A stretch of 64,000 nucleotides of DNA from NCBI RefSeq assembly GCF_014839805.1, contig NC_051123.1, positions 9,282,727 to 9,346,726 on the forward strand, given 5' to 3'. Shown piece after piece: positions 11,292 through 21,649 of this stretch. The translations under genes and the position numbers were made by a program. Source of the stretch: Manduca sexta. Taxonomy: Eukaryota; Arthropoda; Insecta; Lepidoptera; Sphingidae. Positions within the stretch are counted from its first letter, which is position 1. Each line of letters opens with the position of its first letter. The notes below the pieces were generated by a model that saw nothing but the letters and a program-made list of their open reading frames with translations, made no database searches and was not told where the DNA came from.

Positions 11292-11548
11292 ACATAACAT
11301 AACATCACGCATTTTATCCCCAAAGGGGTATGCAGAGGCGCAACTAGGGCACCCACTTTTCGCCAAGTATGTTCCGTCCCATGATGTGATAGGGGGCGAG
11401 CCTATCGCCATATCGGGCACAAATTCCAGACTCCGGGCTGATACTGAGCAGAAAACCCAAATATCACTTTGCCCGACCCGGGATTCGAACCCAGGACCTC
11501 AGAGCGCTATTGTACCGGACATGCAATACAACTACGCCACCGAGGCAG
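11292..11548 (-). mobile_element. SINE family A, complete with target duplication
   Basis: On the minus strand: tRNA-like head (ctgcctcggtggcgtagttg), A box around tggcgtagttg, B box ggttcgaatcc, body, then a tail of atgttatgt type. It is flanked by the 11-bp direct repeat tgacatttctt at 11281-11291 and 11549-11559. The head and tail are intact, so the copy is fairly young. It is nearly identical to the copy at 38574. Frames of 61 and 70 codons over it are not genes. Confidence 0.85.
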
Positions 11549-11599
11549 TGACATTTCTTGATGTGAAATAATATTTTATAAACGATATAAGTAAACACA

Positions 11600-11795
11600 A
11601 CATTGTACCCAGTGTAACTGGACAGAATAAGACTTAACACCTTATGTTTAGGATGGTGAGCGCAGTGGAATACCAAACAATTCCTAATTCTAGGTGTTGT
11701 GGTGTTTCGACTGTTTATGGGCTGTCGTATAGCTTACCATTAGGCGAACGGCAAGTTCATCTCGTCATTCAAGCAATAAATAATAAAAAACACAG
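11600..11795 (+). repeat. SINE-like family B, 3' part
   Basis: It runs from the gtgtaactggacagaataag block through ggatggtgagcgcagtggaa, accaaacaattcc, tttatgggctgtcgtat and ggcgaacggcaagttcat to an aataaataataaaaaa tail. The 5' half is missing, as expected from truncated reverse transcription. Confidence 0.75.
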
Positions 11796-11799
11796 TTCG

Positions 11800-13600
11800 G
11801 CAGTATATAAAGAAAACCGACTAACTTCTGTAACAATCTTCTAAGATAAAGCAAAAAAAAAAAATCATAAGATCTTTTGAAATAATAAACGTTACATGTT
11901 AGGTTAGAAAATTGTATTAAACATTTTGAAACTGAGCAAAGATTTTTTTTTATTTGATACGAGATAAATACCCATTTTAGAACAAAGGATCGCATTTAGT
12001 AATGAAAGCACACATATGGAGATTAAAAAACGTTTAGGTGAGTACATGTTACATGTAGGTAGTATTTACAAGCGTAGGATTACAAGATATTAAAATGCTA
12101 ATGAAATTTTGTAAGTTGGCGAGTTTGGGACTAATGATAAGCTTCCATTATTCGGATGTATTACCAAATGAGAAATAGGAACAATTGTTCGGATAGGTAT
12201 TGTCACACACATCGATTACGAATTAAAATATAGAAATATTGTTAGGTGTAAGTTACTCCCTTAACATTGCATTGTTTTCTTGCTGCTAATAACTTATATT
12301 GTAACTTTTATTACGGCAGCTCAAGATACAAGCGCCGCTTAGTTTGGTTGCCATTAGCAAATATTGTATGCCTCCTAAGTCTGTATTTGAAATTAATAAA
12401 TGAAAATGAAATGCTTTTAAAAAGCATCTTTGAACTACAAATCACAATGATATGAAGATTTTGAATAGATTTCGAAAAGCTAATGAATTCGCATTATAAT
12501 GCCATCGTGTTCTTCATGCGAAATCAAGAAAGCAAGTTTGTCCGTGTAGATTTAACGCGAGTCTCCGGCTTATGAAATGCTTGCTTACCAGCAAGAAATA
12601 GAAATGGCGCTTCTACAAATTCGCGCAAATTCCTGGCCGTGCTGCTCGCTCAAGCATCTTTTCATTCCATCCGGATAGCTCCACTGAATTCTTTCATTTT
12701 CACCGCAACCGTATAACACTCAAAGCGAACTTTGCAAAGATCGGGCAAGATTGAAAATTACATTTTAAAAACTGGAAGCCAACTCGCAAATTGCAAACTT
12801 GCCATTAAACGTTGGTTCTCTAGCAAAAAAGACTTAAAAATAGTCCCTCTAGAGCTGTCATCAGCAGAATGCTAAACTGGAGTGCCTTGCCACTAATTAG
12901 GAAAGTAGGTTAATAAAATATGGGTTGTTTGCCCTGCAGCGTTCAGCTGTTTTTTGTGCGCGGAGAATTTTATTTTTTTATTTTAAAAATCTCTCACTAA
13001 TGTAAACAAAATGTGCTGTTATTTTGCGAATTTGATCATGGCCGGTGAAAAGATTTTTTTATTAAAATCTAGATTTCATTGCTGGTTTTAAAAAGAGTGA
13101 AGTACACTTTTTTTGTAAGTGTTACTAATCAAGGTGCGATGTTTCAAACCTGGAATTGAATAACCGAGTATTTCAGAATTAGTTTTTTTGCTATTTAAAA
13201 GTGCCTATTTGAATTAAAATGCATTTTTTTACTTAATTAGATCAATATTTTTATTGCTTACTGGTTCCACAACTGTAACTATAATATTCTACGTTCAGGT
13301 GTAGAATCCAAAACGCAAATCTACACTAATGTATAATTTTAACTTTTACTTAACACATTTCCCTAAAGATCAAGTCATTAAGCGATTCAAGAAACAATTA
13401 TATTTAATATCATTATGTTTCTAACAGATAAAAGATATAATTATAATTTTATAAACTAAGATGTTTTTATTACATAGATACGTTTTCCGAGCTCAATACT
13501 GGCAAGACGAAAGCAAGGTAATTGCCCGACATTCACTTAGTCAACCTCCAACCACTATCGCGGCTAGTCGGCTTACTAACTTTTGTAATTTCATAAATAA
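11800..13600. other. Non-coding stretch
   Basis: No coding signal could be supported. Around 12490-12790 the sequence is GC-richer, with many purine/pyrimidine-mixed words and no family copy. It is a candidate for conserved non-coding DNA, but nothing in the sequence alone proves it. Confidence 0.45.
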
Positions 13601-13601
13601 A

Positions 13602-13679
13602 ATGCCTTCCTGTGTTTTTAGACAATATACAAATTATACTCCAACTATGAATGAAAAAAACGTTCCATTTCATACGTTA
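13602..13679 (+). pseudogene. Decayed THAP-domain N-terminus
   Basis: The frame from the ATG reads MPSCVFRQYTNYT, then PTMNEKNVPFHT. THAP zinc fingers typically start M-x-x-C-x(2-4)-C and continue ...NExxVxFHxFP. The first Cys and the NYT..NE..V.FH spacing are present, but the second zinc ligand is Tyr (tat where tgt is expected) and the FHxF Phe is Leu. A possible GT donor follows (ttagtaataag). No second half was found downstream. It is probably a relic of a THAP gene or a THAP-bearing transposase. Confidence 0.45.
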
Positions 13680-13689
13680 GTAATAAGTA

Positions 13690-16110
13690 TACACTATTTT
13701 ACTTATTTTTTTAACTAATAAATGCATTTTATTTGACATTCATGGCGACGGAGGTCGACGCTCGGGCCGTATCAATGCGAGCTGCTAGGAATGTACATTT
13801 ATGTGACTTGTAAATAGTGCGCTGTTTTTATGTGCAATTTTGTTAGTCTATGACGCGTTTATTTGTCAAACGTCATTGTTTATAAACAGCTACATGACCT
13901 TAGCCACAGATAAAAATTCCACAAAGTCGGAACACGGCCCAACTCCCAAACTTTCTGATTCTAAGGATCCGGCATTGTCCCTAGGGACGTGCCATCTCTC
14001 CCGCACGCCAGTTTAACGTCTCAGCGTCATTGTTAACGAATTTTACAAAAGCTGTTCCTTAGTTGTGGAATTACTAAATGTTTCATGGCTTTTCTTCAAG
14101 TTTGCGGAGTGTTCGAAATTTGAATAACAAGACCGGCTGTTTCTTTTGTTTGCGGAATCTTTGGGATGTTTGAAGAAATTTGTTTTATTTTTTATAATTA
14201 TTTATAAGGGCTTATATGGCATGGAAGGTGGAATAAAATTATATTATAACGAGATGATGTACATTTCTATTTGTATAAATACTAAGGCACTATAATATAA
14301 TTATGAAATTGGGAATATGGCTCACTGACGATGATTCGTCGAAGCGTGGTGTATTTAATACTGCTTCAGAGGCATATAAGCGATATTGGGTGTTTCTACC
14401 CAGTATCAGTTCGGAATCTGAAGTTTGTGCCCGAAATGGCGAAAGTCTTTCCCCCTATCACATCATAGGACGGAATACGTATAACGGAAAGGGATCACCA
14501 TGAAGCATTAAAGGCATGTGTGTATATTCTAGAAAATACGAAGCCAGTACAACCATTTAAAACATAAGAATCACAATGTATAGCCACATTATCGTACATT
14601 TTAGCCCTTGCAGACCATTGTAACAATAGGGATCAGGGGGAGCCGTAAAAGTTTTAAGTTATTGGTTTTATGACCCTTGTTTTCATGTCCTTTCTCGGTA
14701 ATGGATATTAAACGTGTTTACAAATTTCCGTCATAAATTCCTGATTCATGATACGTTGTCTTTGTATTATGGGTGTAATATAAAAGACTAAATAGTGAGG
14801 TTTGAAGAGAAATGTATAATTAAGATATTAATTTTACGAAACGGTAGACGGTTAGAAGTGAACATTTCATACAATCCGATTTTATAGCTGCCAAATATTT
14901 AGGTCAGATAAGAAATGGTAACAACATTTCTGCCAGTTTTAGCTCTATCGAAAAAACCACATCAAGTTCATAGAGAGGACATTTCGTAGCATTATTATCA
15001 TTTTCATAAATATATTATTAAGAAATAGTAAGGCTTCGTTAAACAATGGAATCATACAAAATTCATTTTAAATCCGAAAACAGCTTTGAACGAGACACTG
15101 CATTTTTTAAGTAATTATTTGATTTTTTAAAATATATTTTTATATTTAGTTAATATGATTAATCTTTTAATGCTATCCTTTTATTTGAGAATACGATTTA
15201 AGATAGACAAGGTATCAAATCCATCTCAAAGGCCGTGTAATAACCTCTGAAACTGGCTCGGCATGGCTAAGTCAAAGTAAACCTTAAACTCAAACCCAAA
15301 AGCGATAATATTAATGTAAGCCAACCGATCTGTATCCCTAATACGAGAACCTTCGAGCCAATAAATAGTGTAAAGCCGAGGTCGCTGTAATTAAAGTAAA
15401 CATTCCATTAGGACCTCCCGCACGTTCGGGCAGTTTCTCCTGCCAAAATATGGGGATCTGGGACCTCTGCACTGCAAGTAGGGACGGTCGTTAAAGTTTA
15501 ATTCCTAATGAACCTTCTTTGGTTAATGTAGTTTGGTTATTTGAAATTATTTAAAGAATTAGTATAGATTTGAAGGTAAATTGTAATCCATTTACCGCCG
15601 ATTTGAATAGACGATCAAAACTTTTTTTCTTTTCATCAAGCAAATGCATTGATCAAGGTTTTGACAGACTTAAAAAACTTACGTTAATAGTTTTACTTTG
15701 GAAGTTTGAAATTCGGTCATTTATTGAAATCGGTTTTTTTGTTTAGTAAGAAAGATGCTACTTAATGTGATAAAATTAAAATATGGTTCTTATATACGCT
15801 CTTTAAGTTCAATTTCAAATACTAGAATCGTATGATATTACTACATAATAATTAATGAGCTGCTTGTTATATTTCTAGGTCTATAAGCAAAGTCCAATAC
15901 TAAAACCAAACGTGCAAATGCCTTTTTTTAACTGGCCTACGTTTGTAATCCTAAAGGTCGGCTTATACAAACACACCGGACTTTCGTTTGAGCGCTTTAA
16001 GCGCTCGGGATCCTTGAAAAATTAAGTGACCATGCTGAACGCAACCCAATAACGGGTTACCAACCTCGGTTTAGGACGACCACTGCAGTGTGAATAAAAA
16101 GTATCTCCTC
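13690..16110. other. Non-coding stretch with possible conserved blocks
   Basis: Apart from a SINE A fragment at 14380-14500, no repeat copy or exon was recognised. Two blocks, 15230-15520 and 15930-16070, are GC-richer and look unique. The second contains the small inverted repeat gagcgctt-t-aagcgctc. They could be regulatory DNA; this is inference. Confidence 0.45.
14380..14500 (+). repeat. SINE family A, body and tail fragment
   Basis: The text gggtgtttctacccagtatc, agttcggaatctgaagtttg, tgcccgaaatggcgaaagtc and tatcacatcataggacggaa follows the body of family A. The tRNA-like head is lost or unrecognisable. The 66-codon frame from 14303 is this repeat and not a gene. Confidence 0.65.
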
Positions 16111-16116
16111 TAAGTT

Positions 16117-16372
16117 AGAGTCCGCCTATTTCTGCCGCCAAGCAACAGTGTGTAGTTACTGTTGTGGTCCGGTTAGAAAGATATTGTAGCCAATGTAACT
16201 ACTGGATATAATAAGACTTGACATGTCTCAGGATGGCGAGCGCAGTGGAATACCAAACAATACTTTTTAATTCAAGGTGTTGGATGGTGTTTCTGCTGTT
16301 TATGGGCGGTCGTATTGCTTACTATCACGCGAAAGGTAAGCTCGTCTCCTCATTCAAAGCAACAAAAAAATA
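16117..16372 (+). repeat. SINE-like family B copy
   Basis: It begins with gagtccgcc and a short internal deletion before tatttctgccgccaagcaac. It continues through the cagtgtgtagttactgttg, atggcgagcgcagtggaata and tttatgggcggtcgtatt blocks to an aacaaaaaaataa tail. Confidence 0.75.
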
Positions 16373-16786
16373 ACATCCAAGAATTTTGCAAGACATTATC
16401 CATCATCCAAACATTCGCAAACTTCCGCCACTACTTCAAATTACTACTTATATGGCCAGTCGGGAGCAATCAACATTCATATAAAAAGCAATCAAGCCTG
16501 AAGTGGAACAATCGACATAATGAATACATAGTCTGAGGGTATTGTGCCCGCCCACCGGGCCGGATTATTGGCAATCACTGGGAGCCGTGATCTGTTATTG
16601 AAATTTGCATTTATGCACGGTCATAGTCTAGCTCTTTGGTAACAATGGCGGCAGGTTGAAGCCATCGTGTATACCTTTGTTCTGTTCTGCATATCCGTTT
16701 ATCGTAAATGCAGTGACGGAAATTTATGGCGGAAGACGTTTTGGCGCCTAAAAAGCATGGATGAAATTCGGCAAAGCGAATAAATT

Positions 16787-16975
16787 CCCGGATCCTTATT
16801 CTCTATGATAGTATTAACTCGTAATACAGCCGTGTTGCGTTTCTTCGTGAAAATAGTATGGAATGATATTCTGTAAGCCATTTTCTATTGTTTTAAACGT
16901 GATGCGGTGCGTTAGGTGTCTGTTATGCACTGACAAAATAACGAGTGACATAGATAATAAGCCCCCTGGATTCAT
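16787..16975. mobile_element. MITE family I, second copy
   Basis: The left end atccttattctctatgatag and right end gacatagataataagccccc are imperfect inverted repeats, the same as at 4003-4187. Internal matches include ggaatgatattctgtaagcc, aaacgtgatgcggtgcgtta and tgttatgcactgacaaaata. A 60-codon minus frame over it is accidental. Confidence 0.6.
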
Positions 16976-17497
16976 TAGTATCTTTATCCTTGAATACTAA
17001 ACAAAGGGAATTTCATTACAAATTACAAAATAAATATACTAAAAATTATACTTTAATGTTTGAATTACAAATACACGCATTAATGAAACATGAAATATTA
17101 TTGCAAAGAGTTTGCACAATACGTTTAAAATTTGTACCATTAAAACCATTTTTATAATTCCGCAGTGATAACCCAATGCAACGAACTAACAAAACGTAAT
17201 TTCGCGGAGTCAATTGAGTATTCATTGTTAATTATCCTCGGTCATACACAACAGCAACTTTGGACTACAAAACGATGCAATGCGCTCATCATTTTAGCTT
17301 TATGTTACGTCACATTACTAATATGTACTGATTGTTATATCTTTAAATTCATAGACAATAGACATAGCACCAAAGAGATTATTTAGATCGGATATTGAGA
17401 AGATTATCATAAAAAAACTTTGCGCTCATGCGATGGTTCATATGTTGTCCATATAGATTTCAATGACAGTTTTTATTAGAGGTTAGTTAGTTAGCTT

Positions 17498-17869
17498 TTT
17501 TTTTGTGAACTGCCGCGGTTGTCACCGGCGGTACCCTGCTAACGGTGCACAAGCGATCCCCCGGCTTAGCAACCACGGCAGTCTCAGTGATGATTTGGTG
17601 GGCCCTACTGCCTTCACTGAGGGTGCCAGCGGACGGTACGCTGGCAGCCCACAGCTATTCGGTCACGGGGCCCGGAAGGAAGAAGGGAGGGGATAGAGGG
17701 AAGGAAGCTAAGAGGAAGGAGTAGGAGTTTGTTAGGATGGTTGGAAGGGAGAGGGAGGAGAGATGGTGAACCCTTATAGGCCTCAATGTGTATTTGGCAA
17801 CCAAGAGATATACACATTACACTATGTGCCTAGAGTCGCGGCCTAATGTTCCCCCGTGCATGGGCGTGC
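17498..17869 (-). mobile_element. Retroposon insertion (LINE/SINE-type) with TSD
   Basis: A 372-bp GC-rich block in an AT-rich neighbourhood begins with poly-T, which is a poly-A tail on the minus strand. It is flanked by the 12-bp direct repeat gttagttagctt at 17486-17497 and 17870-17881. These are the hallmarks of target-primed reverse transcription. On the minus strand it starts cgcacgcccatgcacggggg and ends accgcggcagttcac before the A run. No RT coding is visible. It is either a 5'-truncated LINE 3' UTR or a short non-autonomous element. Confidence 0.75.
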
Positions 17870-18051
17870 GTTAGTTAGCTTGAATCATAGGATCATTTTG
17901 GATCCGATGGTGGACCGATTATCGAGACTTAAAAGATGAAAGGCAGTTTACATAAAATGCAGTGGCAGGACAACGTTTACCGTACCCACTAGGACTACAT
18001 GAAAGAGAGAGACATATTGCAAATTTGACACGTACTACTTCTACTGAGTTT

Positions 18052-18296
18052 TTTCTTTATACATGCACGATAAAGTGACCTCATCACACCTAATTGTAAG
18101 TGGAGTAGGGTCCAATAGAATGTCGACTGACGAGAGATGAATACAGCAGTCAACACAATCATGCCGGCCTGTTGTAACTGGATATATACAGGCTGATCCC
18201 AGAAGGTATACTAACGTGGGCCATTATGGCCGGTTTTAATACCTTGAGTACTGTGATTGCTATTCGGGCGGATATAAAATATATTCTACCCCCAAC
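18052..18296 (-). repeat. SINE-like family C copy (antisense)
   Basis: Plus-strand text gtaagtggagtagggtccaa, gaatgtcgactgacgagaga, catgccggcctgttgtaact and gggcggatataaaatatatt is the reverse complement of the family C consensus. Confidence 0.75.
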
Positions 18297-18891
18297 AAAA
18301 GCGATGTCTCTCAGTATTGCTCTGTTTATTATTTATGTCTATGCTTAAACGAAACATTGCTTCTTGCTAGAATAGAGAATTGTGGTATCCTAGCCAACTG
18401 CCGTATCTCCTAGTTCCAAGTTAAATCTTGCCCAAATATATCCAGGGAAATTTGTAAATGTAGACATTTCTAATGCAAGTTTCAGACTCGGTACGATCTG
18501 TGCCGCGTCGCAGATTATCGTCGTTGTTTGGTTGAAACTATTTCCTTAACTTAACACTTACGTCTCGGTATGGAGATACCTTTCACAAATCCTTCTTTTC
18601 ATCGGATGTTAGCGTGCCGCTGCGGCTTATTTCGTGAGAATGTGAACATGTAGAATTTGTTATACTATTCATATTTGTGTACTTGGTGCATATGGCTTGT
18701 ATGTATATTGTGGAAAATCTTTTTGGAGACTCATTTATGTTGTGTGTCTGGGAGAATACGTTAACAGCGATTGTGCTTCGTCTAGACTTTGACATGAAGA
18801 GTCAAAGTTACTGTTACTAATTGACGACATTTGTATTGACTACAATACAAGCATAATAATTTGTAAATTGCTTTTGTTACTTTTATATACT

Positions 18892-19196
18892 GGTGTGGCA
18901 GATCTTATATGTGAGAGTCCGCCTGGATAGGTACCACCGCAATGTCTATTTCTGCCGCTAAGGATAGTGTGGTCACTGTTGTGTTCCAGTTTGAATAACA
19001 TTGTAGCCTGAGTAACTAGTGGACATAATAAGACTTGACATCTTATGTCTCAGGATGGCGAGTGCAATGAAATACCAAACAATACTTTGTAATTCAAAGT
19101 ATTGGATGGTGTTTCTACTGTTTATGGGCGGTCGTATCGCTTACCATCAGGCGAACGACAAGATCGTCTTATCATTTAAAGCGATAAAAAAAATAA
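18892..19196 (+). repeat. SINE-like family B, complete copy
   Basis: All family blocks appear in order: ggtgtggcagatcttatatg, gagagtccgcctggataggt, accaccgcaatgtctatttc, tgtgttccagtttgaa, aggatggcgagtgcaatgaa, tttatgggcggtcgtatcgc, aggcgaacgacaagatcgtc and an A-rich tail. It shows the full family length of about 300 bp. The 64-codon frame over it is not a gene. Confidence 0.8.
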
Positions 19197-19451
19197 GAAG
19201 GAACTGTTTTTAGTTAAAAAATAAAATAAAAAATATTTCAGAAGGAACTATTTGTTAGTATTGGGGTATAACAATAGTCTGTAAGTAAACCGAATAAGTG
19301 CGAATTGGAGTCGCGCACAAATGGTTCCGTACAAACTTGTAGCTAATGTATTTAAGTAGGTTTTTATATAAATTCACTCACATTGACAATTAAATTAAAC
19401 ATTGAAGCTAATTAAGTAATGAACAATAACTTATCAACATAATACTACAGT

Positions 19452-19667
19452 ATGGAGTGACAGAGGATGTAGTTACCAAAATTGAAATTGATTGAAGGGA
19501 TGCTAAGATGGTTGGGGATTTGTAGAGGATGGATGATTGGAGAATGACAAAGACGATGTATAAGGCGAATGTGGATGGAAGAGCCGGTAGGCGTCGACCG
19601 CACCGAACCTTCGAATGTCAAATATCTGACATTCTAGCTCAACGGGAAGCAGGCTTAAGGTTTTAAT
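19452..19667 (+). pseudogene. Non-LTR retrotransposon ORF2 C-terminal relic
   Basis: One frame reads VTEDVVTKIEID, stop, RDAKMVGDL, stop, then RMDDWRMTKTMYKANVDG and RAGRRRPHRTFECQISDIL. The RMD..R.TK..Y.A.V.GR.GR.RPRRT pattern is the conserved tail just after the reverse transcriptase of many insect LINEs. Two in-frame stops and missing upstream RT motifs show that it is dead. Confidence 0.65.
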
Positions 19668-20130
19668 TTCTTTGTAAAATCGTAAAATATACGAAATAAA
19701 CTTTCATATCGTTTGATCACGTTGACTCACAAGTTTTTTCACAGCTAAAAGAGACCGTAGACCTGAGTTTAATATAAATTTCAACTTAATACCTCTACGC
19801 GTTCCTGTAAAAATGGGTCTTGACACACAGACGAAGGTACAGAACCCTAAAAACAAGGTCCGACCCGACTTAATTTATAATTATTACGTATTGTTTATTT
19901 TGTCGGCTCGGAATATTATTGCTGTCAGGTTATAAGGCCGTTTTTACGTTACCTAAAAATGTTTCTAGTTAGGTTATGAAGGTCATGCCCTAGGCTTTGT
20001 AGACTTAGGGTCCTTGTTGGCTCTGTTACTCGTCCCTCGACGGTTATATCATCGCCCTTCAACTCGGCATTGAATTATAAATTCTATACCGTAGATAATA
20101 CGCACCTATTTTATTATAGGTGTTAATTAC

Positions 20131-20353
20131 GGCCAATGTAAATTGTGTTAGGCAATAAGTTATGTAAAAACATTGTCTGTATCTATACTGATATATAATG
20201 CTAAACGGTTTCTTTGAACGTGGTAATCTTAGGAATTATGAAGCCACGGCGAATGTAAATTGGGTTACGCAACAAGTTAGGTAAAAGCATTATCTATACT
20301 AGTATATAAAGCTGAAGAGTTTGTTTGTTTGAACGCCCTAATCTCAGGAATTA
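20131..20353 (+). repeat. Tandem duplication of about 118 bp covering a Helitron 5' end
   Basis: 20131-20243 and 20249-20353 share cggc.aatgtaaattg, gttaggcaataagtta-type text, gtaaaa.cattgtct, then the Helitron-like start tctatactgatatataatgc and taatcttaggaattat. The repeat therefore includes both an element 5' end and what looks like its upstream flank. Confidence 0.55.
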
Positions 20354-20495
20354 TTAAACCGATTTTTATTTTTTTTTAGTATTAAGAAGCTACAATATTT
20401 CAGAGTGCTATAGGCTATTTATCGCGGGAAAATATAAAGCAGAACCTTTATGCCCGAAAACTACTTTACGCGGGTAGAGTTGCGAGCTATGTATT
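20293..20495 (+). mobile_element. Short Helitron-like element
   Basis: The 5' end tctatactagtatataaagc then tgaagagtttgtttgtttga follows an A. The 3' part has ttatcgcgggaaaat and ttacgcgggtagagttgcga followed by gctatgt, a degraded version of the usual terminus. It is non-coding. Confidence 0.5.
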
Positions 20496-20674
20496 ATAAA
20501 ATGGTTAAAAAATATACCCACTGCGCATTTTTTGGAATAAATGAATATATTGTCGGTCCCTACGTAAACATCGCTTGTTTAGTATTATATTACCATAGCG
20601 ATAAGCACTTCGATACTTATTGTCTTAAATAAATACAGTTCACTTTAATAAGGACCGTTTAAATATCGACAGTC

Positions 20675-20733
20675 CCTACGCATAGTATCGAATCTGCAAA
20701 ATGCATTTTTGTAGATTCGATACTTTACGTAGG
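20675..20733. repeat. 59-bp imperfect fold-back
   Basis: cctacg-cat-agtatcgaatct is followed by an A/T-rich apex and agattcgatact-tta-cgtagg. The outer 6-bp and inner 12-bp arms are perfect, and the apex around aaaatgcatttt is nearly symmetric too. A related piece, gtcggtccctacgtaaacat, occurs at about 20553. It may be the core of a MITE. Confidence 0.6.
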
Positions 20734-21317
20734 ACGATATGTTATCTAGCGAATCACTACTACTTCTTGCGGGTAGAACTAATTAATTATACTAGCCAGA
20801 TGATGTCTGATCATCCGATGGCTGCTAAACTTCACGGATAATAATTTGTGTGAATAATAGTAATTATAATGATATTTATTTATTTATAATTAGGACAAAC
20901 AGTTGTTACATTATAACTAGCTCCAATAAAATATAACAGTAATAATAATGATAGAAACATTTAAGTAGTAGTAACCACTATTATTAATTCACACACGATA
21001 TTTTTAATATTGTTTTTTTACATGAACTATAAAGGTTTTCAGCTTTCGGCAGCCATCTTTTTATCCCCAAAATAATAATAGATCTCATGAAAAACCTTTT
21101 TAGATGAAAATTCGACTCCAAATACACTCGTTAAAGTGTCGTACCCCTTTTAAAATGTTGTTTACAAAGTTTTTATTACTTCGAAATAAATTATTCCGCA
21201 TTATAATATATTTTTGGCTCATCAAAAGTTTTACGACTGAAAAAAGTCGAACATTTTTACATTTTATAAGCTTAAATATGATAGAATAACTGATAAGCAT
21301 CGATATATATATGTATA

Positions 21318-21490
21318 CTACGTACTAGATTTGGTGTTCCAAACATTCACTGTGTTCACCTGAATTGAAATGCAATTCATTCAAACTGACTTTAGTATGG
21401 TCAATATTGACAGCTTGTGGTTGTGTACGGAGTGGCGCTCATGATATAAGAACTCGAATCTAAGTGTAAACCTGGATTTGAATAAAAATA
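21318..21490 (+). repeat. Repeat family E, partial copy
   Basis: It starts tactacgtactagatttggt and follows with attcactgtgttcacctgaa, cattcaaactgactttagta, gtggttgtgtacggagtggc and gcctcaa-type gcgctcatgatat text. It matches 33892-34200 over its 5' half. A third copy lies inverted at 31297-31605. Confidence 0.7.
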
Positions 21491-21494
21491 TTAG

Positions 21495-21627
21495 TCAAAT
21501 ATATAAAGTTGAAGAGTTTGTTTGACCGCGCTAATCTCAGGAATAACTAAATCAATTTTGAAATTTTCACTTATAAGAACCTTTTTTACGCAGGCAGAGC
21601 TACGAGCTAAAGGTAGTACATAAATAC
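21495..21627 (+). repeat. Helitron-like remnant
   Basis: aaatatataaagttgaagag, ttgaccgcgctaatctcagg and cgcaggcagagctacgagct resemble the start and end of the element at 20293. Neither terminus is intact. Confidence 0.45.
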
Positions 21628-21649
21628 GCAACTTCGTTTCTTTTGCCTC

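Noticed and set aside
11292..11548. Possible tRNA gene (B box GGTTCGAATCC)
   Set aside because: The tRNA-like head does not form a complete cloverleaf with a CCA-proximal stem. It continues into a SINE body and has a target duplication, so it is a SINE.
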